Source of the DNA: Mesaphorura yosii
Taxonomy: Eukaryota; Arthropoda; Collembola; Poduromorpha; Tullbergiidae
Direction of reading: 5' to 3'
Assembly: GCA_009869945.1 (NCBI GenBank)
Contig: WIXG01000063.1
Span: 62,001 to 126,000, forward strand
DNA length: 64,000 bases
Each line of letters begins with the position of its first letter. Position 1 is the first letter of the stretch. The notes under the pieces are model-generated. The model saw nothing but the letters and a program-made list of their open reading frames with translations. It ran no database searches and was not told the DNA's origin. Both the position numbers and the translations under genes were made by a program. Shown here in pieces: positions 12,370 to 23,214 of this stretch.

Positions 12370-14964
12370 ATGACGAAAATGACGACGCTAGGAACACGAT
12401 TGCTGTACAATAAGAGACTGATCTTGACGATTGTGGCTCCACTCGTGCTCCTACCATTGCTGTTCGTCAAGGACGATGACATGTTCAACGGCAGACCAGC
12501 AACGGTAAGACAACACTTGGCTTACTTTGTCTCATACGGTAGAAAATCCTCAATTTCTCTCTTCTTACTTGCAGAAATTCAGATGCATGTACGTCATCAT
12601 TCTCATGGCCATTTACTGGATGTTCGAGGCGATTCCACTCGCAATCACGTCCCTACTTCCAGTCGTCTTCTTTCCGCTGTTTTCTATACTGGACACAGGT
12701 TAGTTGATATCCATCATGGCGAAAATGAGCGTTTATAATGAATGTTTATGCCATTAGGCAAAGTAACAGAAGCGTACATGAAAGAAACGAATATGATGTT
12801 CATTGGAGGGCTGATCATTGCGCTGGCCATGGAATACTGTAACCTACATCGAAGAATCGCGCTTAGAGTAATGACAATCGTCGGTGGTTCACCTCCTCGC
12901 CTTGTCTTTGGTGTGATGATGACCACAATGTTTCTAAGCATGTGGATGAGGTTCGCTGGAATTCCTATGTAAATTCACCTTCAATTCCTGCGAAGTGAAT
13001 AAGTTTTTCTCGTATCTTTTTCAGTAATACAGCGTGCTCCGCCATGATGTTGCCGATTGTCATCGCCGTGTTGGATGAATTAAGCAAGGTAAGTGAAAAT
13101 AGAAGGCCGCAATTCCCGATTGATTCTTTTTAGCTAAATTATTGTGCAACCATTTCGTCCGAAGACGGAACGTCAGAAGAGAGTAATCGAGTCTCGAAAT
13201 CCCAGCCGTAAAGTTAGCAGAGTGTCACAACCTCCCAGCCGTAAGGTTTCAACAAATGAACATCCGATGCGGAAAATTAGCAGACTGGAAGCGTACGAAA
13301 ATAACAATGCATTGGAGAACGGCCAAATTGTGGTCGACATGACTCCGGAAGTCGTAGAGTGAGTATATGACTTGAAACAGCCTTCGGCTTCGGACACCAC
13401 ACTGTCCCTGGTGTCAATGATGGCAATTTCCTCTGCCTTTTATAGTGCGGAATGGGAAGCTGATTTTGAAAGAAGGCGTATAAACCAGAAGAAAATGTAT
13501 CTGTTCGCTGTTGCATACTCAGCGAATATTGGTGGCACTGGTGTCATCACTGGATCCGGCACCAATTTGGCTTTCCAGGAGGTGATGCACGGAGTTGACA
13601 TTTCCCAGGGCGGAAAGTACTTGGACATGAACTTCTCAACATGGCTAGCGCTGAACGTTCCTGGAATGCTACTGAACGTGCTCATAGCGTACGCGTACCT
13701 GACAACTGTGTACTTCGGACTCCCGGACTTCCTGAGGTTTAAGAAGCGCTCTACAGAAGACACTGAGCTTGAGCGAGAGAACTCGGCGAATGTGTCCAAG
13801 CTGCTGATGGAGCAGTACAAGGCACTTGGCGGAGTCACGTTCCACGAGTTGGCAGTTGGAATACTCTTCGTATTTATCGTTCTGCTGTGGTTCACGCGTG
13901 ATCCTGGATTTATGCCTGGTTGGATGGATTCAATCAAATACGTCGAGCCTGGAGATTCAACAGCCGCCATTCTCGTTGTATTTCTCATGTTTGTCATACC
14001 GAAGGACTTGAGAGTATTTTACGGAGGTGACTACAAGATTAGAAATTTACAAGTGTCCGCAGTTATTAATTAATCGCTTTCATTTTCAACACCGGTAGAC
14101 CTTCCGGCCTCTAATCCAGGCGCTCTGCTGGACTGGAAACACGTGCAGAGGAATTTGCCTTGGGGTGCTGTTCTTCTGCTAGGTAAGCTTCAGTAAAAAT
14201 AGATGTTACTAAACTTCTTGTGGATTCTCGCTACTTGTGGTATTGGGTCTTGCCAGGTGGTGGCTTCGCAATCAGTGACGCCAGCAAGGCCTCCGGTTTA
14301 TCCGAGTGGATCGGAGACCAATTGAACGGTCTCAAAAACTTGGAGCCTTGGCTTATCCTCCTTATCGTGATGATCATGGCGGCAGGAGTCACAGAATTCA
14401 CGTCCAACGTCGCGACTATTAATATCTTGCTCCCAATTCTCATTAGCTTAGTAAGCCTGACACGTTCCAATCAGCAAATCGTGGAGTGAAAGACACTTTC
14501 ATTTGCGTTCTTTCTTACACATCTTTTTCGTTTGTCTTTAGTCCCGCAGTATCGACGTCCACCCACTCTACTTAACTGTAGGAGCGACGATATGTTGCTC
14601 TTACGCATTTATGTTTCCGGTGGCTACCCCGTAAGCATGATACCTTCTTCACATGAATTAGAGCGAATTACGATTAACGATGTTTTTTATTTTTTGTTCG
14701 TCTATGATTACCACAGACCCAATGCCATAGGTAAGTTGGATTGATAAAGCACATTAGTCCTGAACTTGACCAACTTGATTAATGAAATTCCTTTCAGTGT
14801 TTGCGGCTGGAGACTTGACAATAATGGACATGGTGAAGACGGGTGCCTTCTTAAATTGCTCCTGCGTCCTCATCTTTTTCGCATTAAATATTTCTTACGG
14901 TAGCTGGCTATTTAAGTACAACGACTACGTGTACGCTAATGCGACGGATCTACATGGTTATTAA
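12370..14964 (+). CDS. SLC13-family sodium/citrate-dicarboxylate cotransporter (INDY/NaDC-like)
   Basis: A multi-pass plasma-membrane carrier that, by family, couples Na+ to uptake of citrate, succinate or related dicarboxylates. Exons: 12370-12504, 12575-12698, 12758-12950, 13025-13088, about 13165-13358, 13446-14026, 14099-14182, 14257-14450, 14542-14630, 14717-14730 and 14798-14964 (612 aa, usual for SLC13). Visible hallmarks are MYVIILMAIYWMFEAIPLA in exon 2, the first SNT sodium/substrate motif at residues 151-153 (codon split between exons 3 and 4), ANIGGTGVITGSGTNL at the start of exon 6, the second motif TSNVAT near residue 507, and PVATPPNAI near the end. The large basic/Ser-rich cytoplasmic loop lies in exon 5, whose acceptor is the least certain border: the obvious TTTTTAG at 13133 gives the wrong frame, so a site at 13164 or 13176 is needed. 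Exon 10 is a 14-nt microexon. The start ATG (CAAAAATGA) is the first in frame. Invertebrate orthologue assignment is left open. Confidence 0.93.
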
Positions 14965-15012
14965 AGGACGTTCTATTTTTATTACTACTGCATTGCTGAG
15001 CTGTTTTCGTGC

Positions 15013-15102
15013 ATGGCGATGGGGATGGCTTGGCTGGAACCCTGCCTGAAGGCCAAGGTTCTGTTATTCGACAGAATAAGAAATCACACCACGTTCGAGT
15101 AG
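15013..15102 (+). other. Upstream ORF, 29 codons
   Basis: An out-of-frame ATG (GTGCATGGC) opens a 29-codon ORF (MAMGMAWLEP...) that ends 14 nt before the start of the orphan membrane protein. If the transcript begins upstream of it, it could dampen translation. It may equally be spacer between SLC13 and its neighbour. Confidence 0.3.
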
Positions 15103-15116
15103 TCTCTTTATCATTC

Positions 15117-15984
15117 ATGGCTCACACGCCAAAAATCCAAACCCTTCGAACTAGCTTTGGAAGTATTCAGCGACTATTTACTGCAACTTTGTTGTGGTCA
15201 TCACGGCTAGCATTTATCATTCTCGTTCTCCTTCAAGTATTTCAATCTGCGCACGGCAAAGGGCAGTATGTCGAACCAGTTTCGACCGGGCTCAAAATGA
15301 ACGTGCCATACGACATTGCGAACATATTCACCGCGAGGCCAAGACCCATCTTGAGCGTCGTTTCCATCGTGCTAACAGTTTTCTTGGGCATAATAATCTT
15401 CTTTGGCGTCATCACCGCTCCGTTTGGCTACTTTTTCGGAGTGCCGTCACGAAAATATGTGCTGGGCGGCCTCAATGAGACGGATACAGATAGACTAACG
15501 ATGAAAATGCTTGGACAGCCCAGAGGATTATTTCTTGACGATGCCGATGTACATTCGCATCTCTTTGATTATGAAGAAAGTGCATTTCGGTTTATGCCAT
15601 CCGACGTGAAAAGTGACAGCAGGTGCCAAAACATGGCGTTATGTTATTCTCATAGCGCGCTTCATCATTTGCCAAAGTGGATGTTACGACTCTACAAAAT
15701 GTACAGGTAGGCAAAATATCATAGTAATTCGGAATTAATCATGCTCAAGTTTTAAATTGTTTTCTATTAATTTCTAATTCGACAGTGAAAGACACGTTCA
15801 GATAAGTGAATCTGCACGAAGAGTCATACTCTCTGGAATTTCATCGCGTGACTCTTGCCCAGCCCAGTTCGGTGATTGCAGCGAGACGCTCTTCACGATG
15901 GCCGTAAAATCCGCCCGAAATCTGCTGCCTCACGGATTGAAGAATAGAAAGTTTCGGAGAAGAAAAGCAGGGATGTACATGTAA
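15117..15984 (+). CDS. Orphan protein with two hydrophobic segments and a Cys-bearing C-terminal tail
   Basis: Two exons, 15117-15706 and 15786-15984, joined in phase 2 by a 79-nt intron with a GTAGGC donor. The protein (about 262 aa) has an N-terminal hydrophobic segment (around residues 24-43, signal anchor or signal peptide ending SAHG) and a second long one near residues 78-109 (a run of V/I/L ending APFGYFFGV). The rest is charged, with four Cys: RCQNMALC before the intron and CPAQFGDC after it. A lone membrane protein whose Cys-bearing tail forms disulfides would fit, and many arthropod orphans look like this, but I recognise no named family. It starts only 152 bp after the SLC13 stop on the same strand. 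A 29-codon upstream ORF (15013-15102) lies just before the chosen ATG. The 3' end is convergent with POLR1F. Confidence 0.75.
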
Positions 15985-16002
15985 TCTGTAAATACGTACA
16001 TT

Positions 16003-16008
16003 TTTATT
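16003..16008 (-). promoter_or_regulatory. Poly(A) signal AATAAA of POLR1F
   Basis: Minus-strand AATAAA 72 nt beyond the POLR1F stop (16080). It lies just after the stop codon of the opposite gene, consistent with short overlapping 3' UTRs. Confidence 0.6.
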
Positions 16009-16056
16009 TCTAAATGCTGCATTGCAAATGTGTGTAAACATGCCATGTCAAGTAAA

Positions 16057-16062
16057 AATAAA
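16057..16062 (+). promoter_or_regulatory. Poly(A) signal AATAAA of the orphan membrane-protein gene
   Basis: Canonical AATAAA 73 nt after the TAA at 15982-15984. It lies only 18 nt from the stop codon of the convergent POLR1F gene, so the two mature 3' ends should overlap. Confidence 0.6.
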
Positions 16063-16079
16063 GTTATGTTACAATAATG

Positions 16080-17541
16080 TCACATGTGCTTTTTCTTTTT
16101 CTTCTTCGTCACGGAGGAATCATCCGATGTCTCGAGAACATCTGATACTATCACGTCTGACATCCGCTTCTTGTGTTTCGAAACTTTTAATTCTTGGTCA
16201 GAATAAACTTGCGCATGTTTATCTTTATGCTTCTTCTTACGGGAGGGCTGGTCATAATCTTCATTTTGCAGGGTTGGGTCAACCGATGTACGTCGTTTGT
16301 CTTTGTGTTTATGCCTCTTAGAAGATCTTAGTGTATCCTCGTCCAGATACTCTGTTTCTCCTCTGCCTTCGCCGATTTGATGTGATGACAGTGATGAGAC
16401 GTCATTTGGCTCTTCATATTCAGTTTTTTCTCGGTGTTTCTTCTTTTTCTTTTTCGAGGACCCCTCAGGATCGCCAAATTCAATCACTTGTGATTTCTTT
16501 TGCTTGGCTCGCGAAGTACTTGAGAAATCATCCCCTTCATCTGGAGCAGCCGTATCAGTAATGGTCCAGTCTTCGTCTGGTCCAACAGTATCAGCAGCGG
16601 TCCAGTCTTCTTCTGGTGGGTCAAGCGAGGTCGTATATTTATCCGGTCTAGCTGTCCTCGCACTTTTGGCGCGGATTATGGGCCCTTTCCTTCGGTTTTG
16701 GACAAAAGTTATCTCGAAGGGTAGCTCATCGCCTAAACTCCATGTTGCGAGCTAGAGGAACACAAAAAAGACACGACGGTGACTGAAGTTATCTACGGCT
16801 GCAGCAAAATAATGAAAACAAATCATTTGTCAGTACCTCTTCCTCTCTTTCAGGAACTACTGATATACTAAAACATTTGAATATGACGCATATCACAGCT
16901 TTTGTCCCAAACTTCATTATTGTGCCTAACAAGGAGAACTCGAATTTAGAGCATTTCAAACAATACAGAATAGATACATGTTTTGTTAATGTCATCTGAC
17001 CTGTGACTTTCTGACCAACAACTGGAGTGTACAAGTAAAACTTGGCGCCAGCATCCACATGGACCCATGGCTGATCTTGGTACATAAACCCGATTTGGGA
17101 GTGGCGTGAAGGCTTCCGTTTGACCATGCGAATATTTTTGACTGCAACTAAATACCCGTTCAAACTGCGAAGTTAAAATTAGTGGGCAAGGTTCATTTGA
17201 TAGGTTCAGGTCACTTCTGGTACAGGAAACTTTAGACTCTTCATTACAAACCTCGGCACCCATTTGCCCAAGAAATCTTCCAACTCCTCCTCGACTCCCT
17301 GCAATGGGTTCGATAACCAGTACGGGTGTAACGCGACATGTTGCAGCGTGGTACTGTCTTCTCTTATTGTACCCTCCTGGACAAGTTGGTTTAACTCGGC
17401 TTGACTCCAATTATACCTCTCCTTTATTTTGAACTGCTTAGTCGGTGACGCTGATGCTGATTTAGTACCTTTGCCTTGCTGTTGCTTGTGCTGCGGTTGA
17501 GGTAGCTCCGACTCGTCTTCATATGCGTTGCCTTCAGCCAT
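16080..17541 (-). CDS. POLR1F: RNA polymerase I subunit RPA43 (TWISTNB)
   Basis: Predicted stalk subunit of RNA polymerase I, the Pol I counterpart of Rpb7, acting in nucleolar rRNA transcription with RPA14-type partners. Exons on the minus strand: 17541-17252, 17164-17001, 16925-16837 and 16751-16080 (404 aa, close to the vertebrate protein). The order fits the family: a low-complexity N-terminus, a region with HPYWLSNPLQGVEEEL and LNGYLVAVKNIRMV (tip domain), a conserved segment QPWVHVDAGAKFYLYTPVVG entering the OB-fold, KFGTKAVICVIFKCFSISV, then GDELPFEITFV, and a long C-terminal tail with many Lys runs (SSKKKKKKHR, VTKKKKKKHM). That lysine-rich tail is typical of TWISTNB. Two near-repeats around DEEDWT/DEDWT lie between OB-fold and tail. 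The start is the ATG at 17541, first in frame. It is divergent from the SENP gene with 0.77 kb between the starts. Confidence 0.85.
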
Positions 17542-18314
17542 AGCTCAATTAACTGATAAAATCGTCAGTAACTTCTATTCTAACTTTTTATAGTCATGGT
17601 CAATGATCCACACTGCTAGAATTTCTGTGATTCCGCGTTCGTTGCAGCAAATTCCAATGTGAGCATCACGTTGAGAAGCTGGTCGCGGGTTTGAATTCAG
17701 TCCCAGTGCGACGTTTAGTTTGACGAAAAGGTGGGATGGTAAACAAAGACGGGCAACACCAATCGTTCATGGGTGGAGTAAGATCGTGTGTTTTATGTTC
17801 AATCTATCAATTTTCTCTTGGCTAATATGTTTTTACGTTCCTTGTGTACTTTACGGCAAGTGAGACGACGCTACTATTTTACAAGTTTTTATTCGGCTGT
17901 TATTAATAAATTGCGTTAATTGCAATTTATTGTATTTGTAGTATTTTAGTGAGCAGTCAGTAACAAAGCACGGCGGCGCTGATAAAATTCGATAATAGTA
18001 GTTATTTACTGTTTTCGGGAAATCGTTGGTTTAAATGAAAGTTAGCGAGGCCAAAATTAATTAATTAATTAGATTCGTTTCGTTTCGTTGAATCCTTCCT
18101 GACCCGATCACCACTTCGTAATCGTTGAGACGCCAGCTTTCTACGGGTACTTCGTACACTTGGTTCCTCGAAGACGTCAACAAGAAATTATTTTGGAACT
18201 GATACGAGGATTACACGTAAGTTGTATATGTGAAATGTCTTTAGCTAGCGAGAGAGTTCAACAATTACGACGGAACTAAAGGACAATTTGTATGTGATTT
18301 AGTAGGTAATTAAA
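17542..18314. promoter_or_regulatory. Divergent intergenic region between POLR1F and SENP
   Basis: The two start codons face away from each other across 773 bp, so the region must carry both promoters and 5' leaders. No TATA box at a clear position was found and no ORF or repeat stands out. A TTAATTAATTAATTAG run occurs at 18058-18072. Confidence 0.4.
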
Positions 18315-20616
18315 ATGAACCGAATGACACGATCCCCTCCAGTTGCTGGGAGAGTGGCATCAGCAGATGAAGATTCGGATCGTCCTTCAAAAAGGTCCAA
18401 ACCGTCTAAAGATGGCGCTGTGAAGCCAACCAAGCCTACGTCGATTCGCCAAACTATAGACTCCACAAAAGGTAAACTTGGTGTCAGTCGATGTATTGAA
18501 AAGTGACAAGCAATCAGCATTGTAGTGTCTATAGTCGACTTTTATTGGCAAAGACGAATGCTAAGGAAGCTGAAATGGAGATATCGTTTTCTATAGATAA
18601 GAATCCAAACAAAATCGGGGTTCAAGCCTGTGAGCCCACGAAGAACAACAGAGGATGGCCACTTGTTGATTTATACTCAGCCTATACCCCCGACAATGCA
18701 TTCGGATTTGACGGCTCTTCAGACACTTCGAACGATGAAATTGAAATTCAAAGATGTCTCGATTCATCAGACGGTGAGGGTGAGGGTAGAGAAGTCACAG
18801 TGGGTTCGTTTATTCACTCACAAGATTCAACCAGCGCAAAAAATGTTGTCGACGCAGTTGAACAATTGCCGTCTTCAGATAAAGGTGTAGCCGTAATCAC
18901 TGGTCCAGTAATAGTGAAGAGAACGAATCTTGTTGGACCTGAAGAAGAGACTGGTGGCATGTCAGCAGAAACTGCGACAGCCCAGAATCGAATAGCCGGC
19001 AAGAGCAAAAGCAGTACTGAAAAAATTGCAAACGGGTATGCCGCAATCGGTGATAGCGAGGATGAAAAATCTTTTGCACCTGCACCATCTCGTAACCCAG
19101 CTTTCCCAAAAACTGAAGAAGGTACATCAATGTCACATGCCATATAACAGGGATTAAGTTAAGGGAGTTTACGTCGTTTTCCCCTTCAGAACCAATAATA
19201 CTCTACGCTCACATTTATTAAAAAGCGCAGTTAATCGTATGCCTCATTTTGCTCTTTCAGATAGACTTTTGAAGGAGATTCAAGGGATTGTATCAAACCA
19301 GACATCTGCAGGGTTTTCCACAAAGAACACCGTTTCGGCTCGTAACCCAAGCTCCCGCCGCGGCCGCCATTATTGTCTTCATGCCACACGCGCGGATACT
19401 CGGAGTCACTCACGACGATACAATCATATTCCTAAATCCCCAAATCTTGGTCTTCATTACATAGGACCAAACTGTTCACCAGAGTTAACCCTTGATGTGA
19501 TTGCAACAAATCAATTCTGGGTATGATTTATGCTCAAATGTGCTCACTTGTAAGGTGGAATTTGGCAACATATTTTTCGATGAATGAATGATTTTGTGAT
19601 TTCAGTTTGAGAAGCCAATAGAATGCGTTATACATGAAAATTTCGGCATGAAACTGAAGGTTAGAAATTTGAGAAATTATTGCGGCAACAACTGGCTGGA
19701 AGATACAGTAAGTCGTGCCACACTTGTTCAATTAAAGTTGTGAGTTCTCATGTTTTGTTTTAACACTTGGCGCAGGCTATCAACTTTTATCTGGAATTAA
19801 TCAAAGCAAGAAATAATAACGAACTGTCCCATTTACCGAAGGTTTATGTATTTCATGCTGAAATTGTGAAAATGTATGTAGAAAGCGGCTACCAATATGT
19901 TGATGTGATAGAAAAATCCGCTGATCCTGTAAGTGACTCTTCCTAGTTGAAAGAAATTTTAATATAAGAAACACGAAATGAGATTTCTAACTCTTCAGGA
20001 TGATATATTTGAATATGATCTTCTATTCTTTCCAATTCATGATGCTGAGCATTGGAGCTTGATCTGTGTGGATATCATCCAGAAGAAAGTGATTGGCTAC
20101 GATTCGGTTGGAAAAGATTTGACTTCATATGTTCAGGTAATACTACTTCGTTACATACTATTTTGGTGATATGCTTGTACAAATTCTTTTAAATTCTAGG
20201 GTATAACCAGCTATGTGATAAAAGAGTATAGAAAGCTAAAAAATCTTGAAGCCATTCACAACGAACAGAACAGTCATCAAAACACCACTAAGTGTCGCTC
20301 TGAAAAAGAATTCTTCTTAGGCTGGAGGCGAAAACCGCACGTCGAAGTATGCCTGCTTGCTTCATCCAGATTTCCTTTAGCAAAGTTGACACTCTAATTT
20401 ATGTTGGCACAAACTTGACAGAATTTGCCACGTCAGGAGAATTACAATGACTGCGGGGTCTTCATTCTACAATTCGCAGAGTATCTTTCTCGTAGACAAG
20501 AATTTGATTTCACCCAGAAGCACATGCGCTATTTTCGCGAGCGGATGGCCTTCGAAACAATCCATGGAACGCTTCTAGACATTCCCAATAAGACAGCCGA
20601 CAGCATTGATGACTGA
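18315..20616 (+). CDS. SUMO-specific cysteine protease (SENP/Ulp1, peptidase C48)
   Basis: Predicted nuclear protease that matures SUMO precursors or removes SUMO from targets. Exons: 18315-18471, about 18570-19121, 19261-19520, 19606-19707, 19776-19928, 19999-20136, 20200-20346 and 20422-20616 (about 567 aa). The first half is disordered and acidic/Ser-rich. The catalytic domain begins near residue 323 and has the expected order: NNWLEDTAINFYLELI, VYVF, DLLFFPIHDAEHWSLICVDI with the catalytic His at about residue 426, GYDSVG with the Asp at about 443, PRQENYNDCGVFI with the oxyanion Gln at about 508 and nucleophile Cys at about 514, then KHMRYFRERMAFETIHGTLL. All catalytic residues are present, so it should be active. 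SENP1/2-like is the closest class. The acceptor before exon 2 is uncertain; only AG at 18569 or an implausibly close one at 18503 keeps the frame. Exon 3 has a basic RRGRH patch. Confidence 0.88.
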
Positions 20617-21055
20617 TGGTGGTGATGACAGTTAGTAAAATCTGAATTCATCGTAATTACTGCTCGCCAGCGTCGACTAGCAAATTAATAGTGAAAACAT
20701 GTTCTGTAATGCATATGTCGTGAAACATTCCTAATGAAGTCTATTCAAGTTGGACGAATCGCGAAATCGTGATATCAGAATATTCCGTTTCTACGAACTG
20801 TAAAGTAAAGCTCCGTCAGGCTCAGAGAGTGTAACGGTCAGTCAAAGATCTCTGAGCTCTGAGAGTTTGACTTTGAAGCTTACAACTCCATGGCGTAGAG
20901 TAGAGATAGGCTAATCTTAGTAAGAGCTTTATGCTATGCAGTTTGTAGTACGTGTCTCCGTACGTACTTTTAGTTAATTTTAATGTAAGTGAAATGTAAG
21001 TGCTTTATGCTATGCTGCTCACGCTTCTACTTCCCAAATTGTCTTTACATTGCGT

Positions 21056-21061
21056 AATAAA
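21056..21061 (+). promoter_or_regulatory. Poly(A) signal AATAAA after the SENP gene
   Basis: Canonical AATAAA about 440 nt after the SENP stop. A second copy lies near 21150, only about 100 bp before the next gene start. Confidence 0.45.
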
Positions 21062-21254
21062 AGATAAACCTCGAGATAAAAATTGAATAAGTTTAATGTA
21101 TAACTGTACTACATGTGACGTAAATGTCTTGCATGCACTAGACAATATTAATAAATAAATCACGTGTCTTCAGTCTTTGATTCTCGTGGAATTGTGTGTC
21201 CGCATTTTAATTACTGATCGGGCAGTTAGGATCCGTAATTGATTTAATTTTATA

Positions 21255-22540
21255 ATGCCACACATTCCGGTGGTCGACTTGTCTCCAATCCTAGGCAGCA
21301 ACTCGGTGAGTAAATCCGACTGGGAGCTCGTTTCGAAGCAAGTTGGCGATGCGTTGCATGAAGTTGGGTTCGTGTACCTGAGAAATCATGGAGTGGCCAA
21401 AGCCAAGGTGAGATTCGTGCTTTCATACTTCACTTCTAATTGTAACAGAACAAAATAATTAATTACACCTCCTTTGCCCTTTCATAATCAGATCAGTGAC
21501 GCGTTCACCGAAAGCAAAAAGTTCTACGAGCAGCCGACCGACGTCAAGCGAAGGTACAGGAAAAACGCGAAGATCTCGTTGGCTGGATACGCAGAGCCTG
21601 GACAAGAGATGTCAGTATGCATATCAGTTTTCGGTTTTGTCGTGGCGCGTGATTCTGGAAAAATGTTTCTCACAAGTTTGACTTCTCCTTTCTTGAATTT
21701 ACGGACACAGACTTGAAGCCGGCACGGTCTCTGAGCTCAGAGAAAGCTTCGACCTGAAGCCTGACGGATGTGACCCGGCCGTTCTAGAGAGTCCGAATTT
21801 CATAGCCAGTCTTAGATGCTTGGAGTCAGAATGCAAACCGCTGATTAGCAAGCTACTCAAAATATTTTCCAAAGCATTGGAACTGGAGAATGAAGACTAC
21901 TTCATCGAAGCTTCGAAGAATCTTTCGGACTCATCGGTTGCGTCGTACACAACTTTCCGCTCCATTTATTACCCGGCGATATCAAAGGAAATGGAAATTA
22001 AGCTAGGAACTGTGCGATGTGCAGCGCATTCAGATTATGGAATACTCACGCTGCTGTTTCAAGATGAAATCGGCGGACTTGAGGTAAACAAGGACAAATT
22101 GTCCTGGACAGTGGACAATCGCCTGCTATGAACCACACAATCTCAATTGTCCAATTATGTCGCAGGTCAAAAGCGTCGACGGGTCTTGGATGGCTGCGAA
22201 TCCGATTCCGGACACCATTTTGATAAATACTGGAGACTTGCTGGAATTTTGGTCAGGCGGCTACTTTCCAGCGACGGTCAGTTAGTTGAAAGTTGGGATG
22301 CTGTGCTATGTGCAAGCATCGATATCAAAGCTTGTAAATAACTCTTAACAGAATCATCGAATTATGATTCCGGACGAGACGGAGAGCAGAAGACAAAACG
22401 CACGCCAATCTTTCGCATATTTTGTGCATCCGGATGACGCGACCATGGTGGCGCCCTTGAAATCTACGAGCGTTCCGTTCGAGCCGGTTTCTGCGTACGA
22501 GCATGCCAAAATGAAGTTGGATAGATCATACAAGTACTAA
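21255..22540 (+). CDS. Isopenicillin-N-synthase-like Fe(II)/2-oxoglutarate dioxygenase
   Basis: Soluble non-haem iron oxygenase of the IPNS/ACC-oxidase-like group; the animal substrate is unknown. Exons: 21255-21407, 21492-21610, about 21720-22083, 22166-22276 and 22352-22540 (311 aa, normal family size). N-terminus MPHIPVVDLSPIL and GFVYLRNHGV match the DIOX_N region. The jelly-roll core shows CAAHSDYGILTLLFQD with iron ligands His194 and Asp196, IPDTILINTGDLLEFWSGG, the third ligand His251 in NHRIMIPDE (codon at the start of the last exon), and the RQS (R-x-S) co-substrate motif at residues 267-269, followed by FAYFVHPDD. All ligands are intact. Exon 3's acceptor is uncertain: using the AG at 21711 breaks the frame, AG at 21719 keeps it. 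Springtails are known for IPNS-type genes linked to beta-lactam synthesis, but this motif set is shared by generic animal homologues, so no antibiotic role is claimed. Confidence 0.88.
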
Positions 22541-23214
22541 CTACGCTGAGAAGTGGAAACTGTGAAGCAGAAGCGAAAATATGACCCATCCATAGGCCCT
22601 GGACGTTACTGATTCTGGATTGCTAATGAGTTACCTCTAATCTGAACGTGTAAGCTTGTCAAGCCGCTAAATGCTCGTCCTGATAGGATTACTGCAATAA
22701 ATGTCATTGACAACAGACTCAGCAATGCATGAGACATGATGCTCCTATTCATAGTATTGAGCTCATAGCTAAACCGTGCTACCAAATCCGTATACTTCAA
22801 ATGAAAGGAAACAAATCCCTGTTATCGGCATATTGGCGCTGCTTTATTATTCCGTGTTGTACGTGAAGTACGCGTACGCGAATCCCAGAACCCAATGCCT
22901 GGTTCATTCTTCCTCATCAGCCAATGCTGCTTTTGTTTTGATCGAACGTTCGAATCGGATTGTCGAGTTCATTTTAATTAACGAGGATCACATACAAGGA
23001 GCCGATTTGTGCTGTTACTGCTTAAGATCATCTTGAGAATTAAAGATCACGTGTTAATTTGGTCTTCACAATGAAGCAGTTCAGCCAGTTACAGTGGCCC
23101 CTGTCAATCAAGAGAGCATCAATGATTTCGTGATAAACTAGGGCCAGGTAATTCCCTAATTCTAACTGGGCTGATCAACTAGTAATCCAAGCATTGAATG
23201 TTAGTTGTTGACAG
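22541..23214. other. Spacer with a possible ZAD half-module exon
   Basis: It contains the 3' UTR of the dioxygenase gene, with AATAAA at 22696-22701. An ORF ending at 23036 has DLCCYCLRSS near its end, a C-x2-C that could be the first half of the ZAD module completed by the exon at 23215. A short open stretch near 23080-23145 (EAVQPVTVAPVNQESIND) could be another piece. None has a start codon or confirmed splice sites. Confidence 0.3.
22696..22701 (+). promoter_or_regulatory. Poly(A) signal AATAAA of the dioxygenase gene
   Basis: Canonical AATAAA about 155 nt after the TAA at 22538-22540. Confidence 0.6.

Noticed and set aside
13440-13997. 185-codon minus-strand ORF
   Set aside because: It is the antisense shadow of the SLC13 exon 6.
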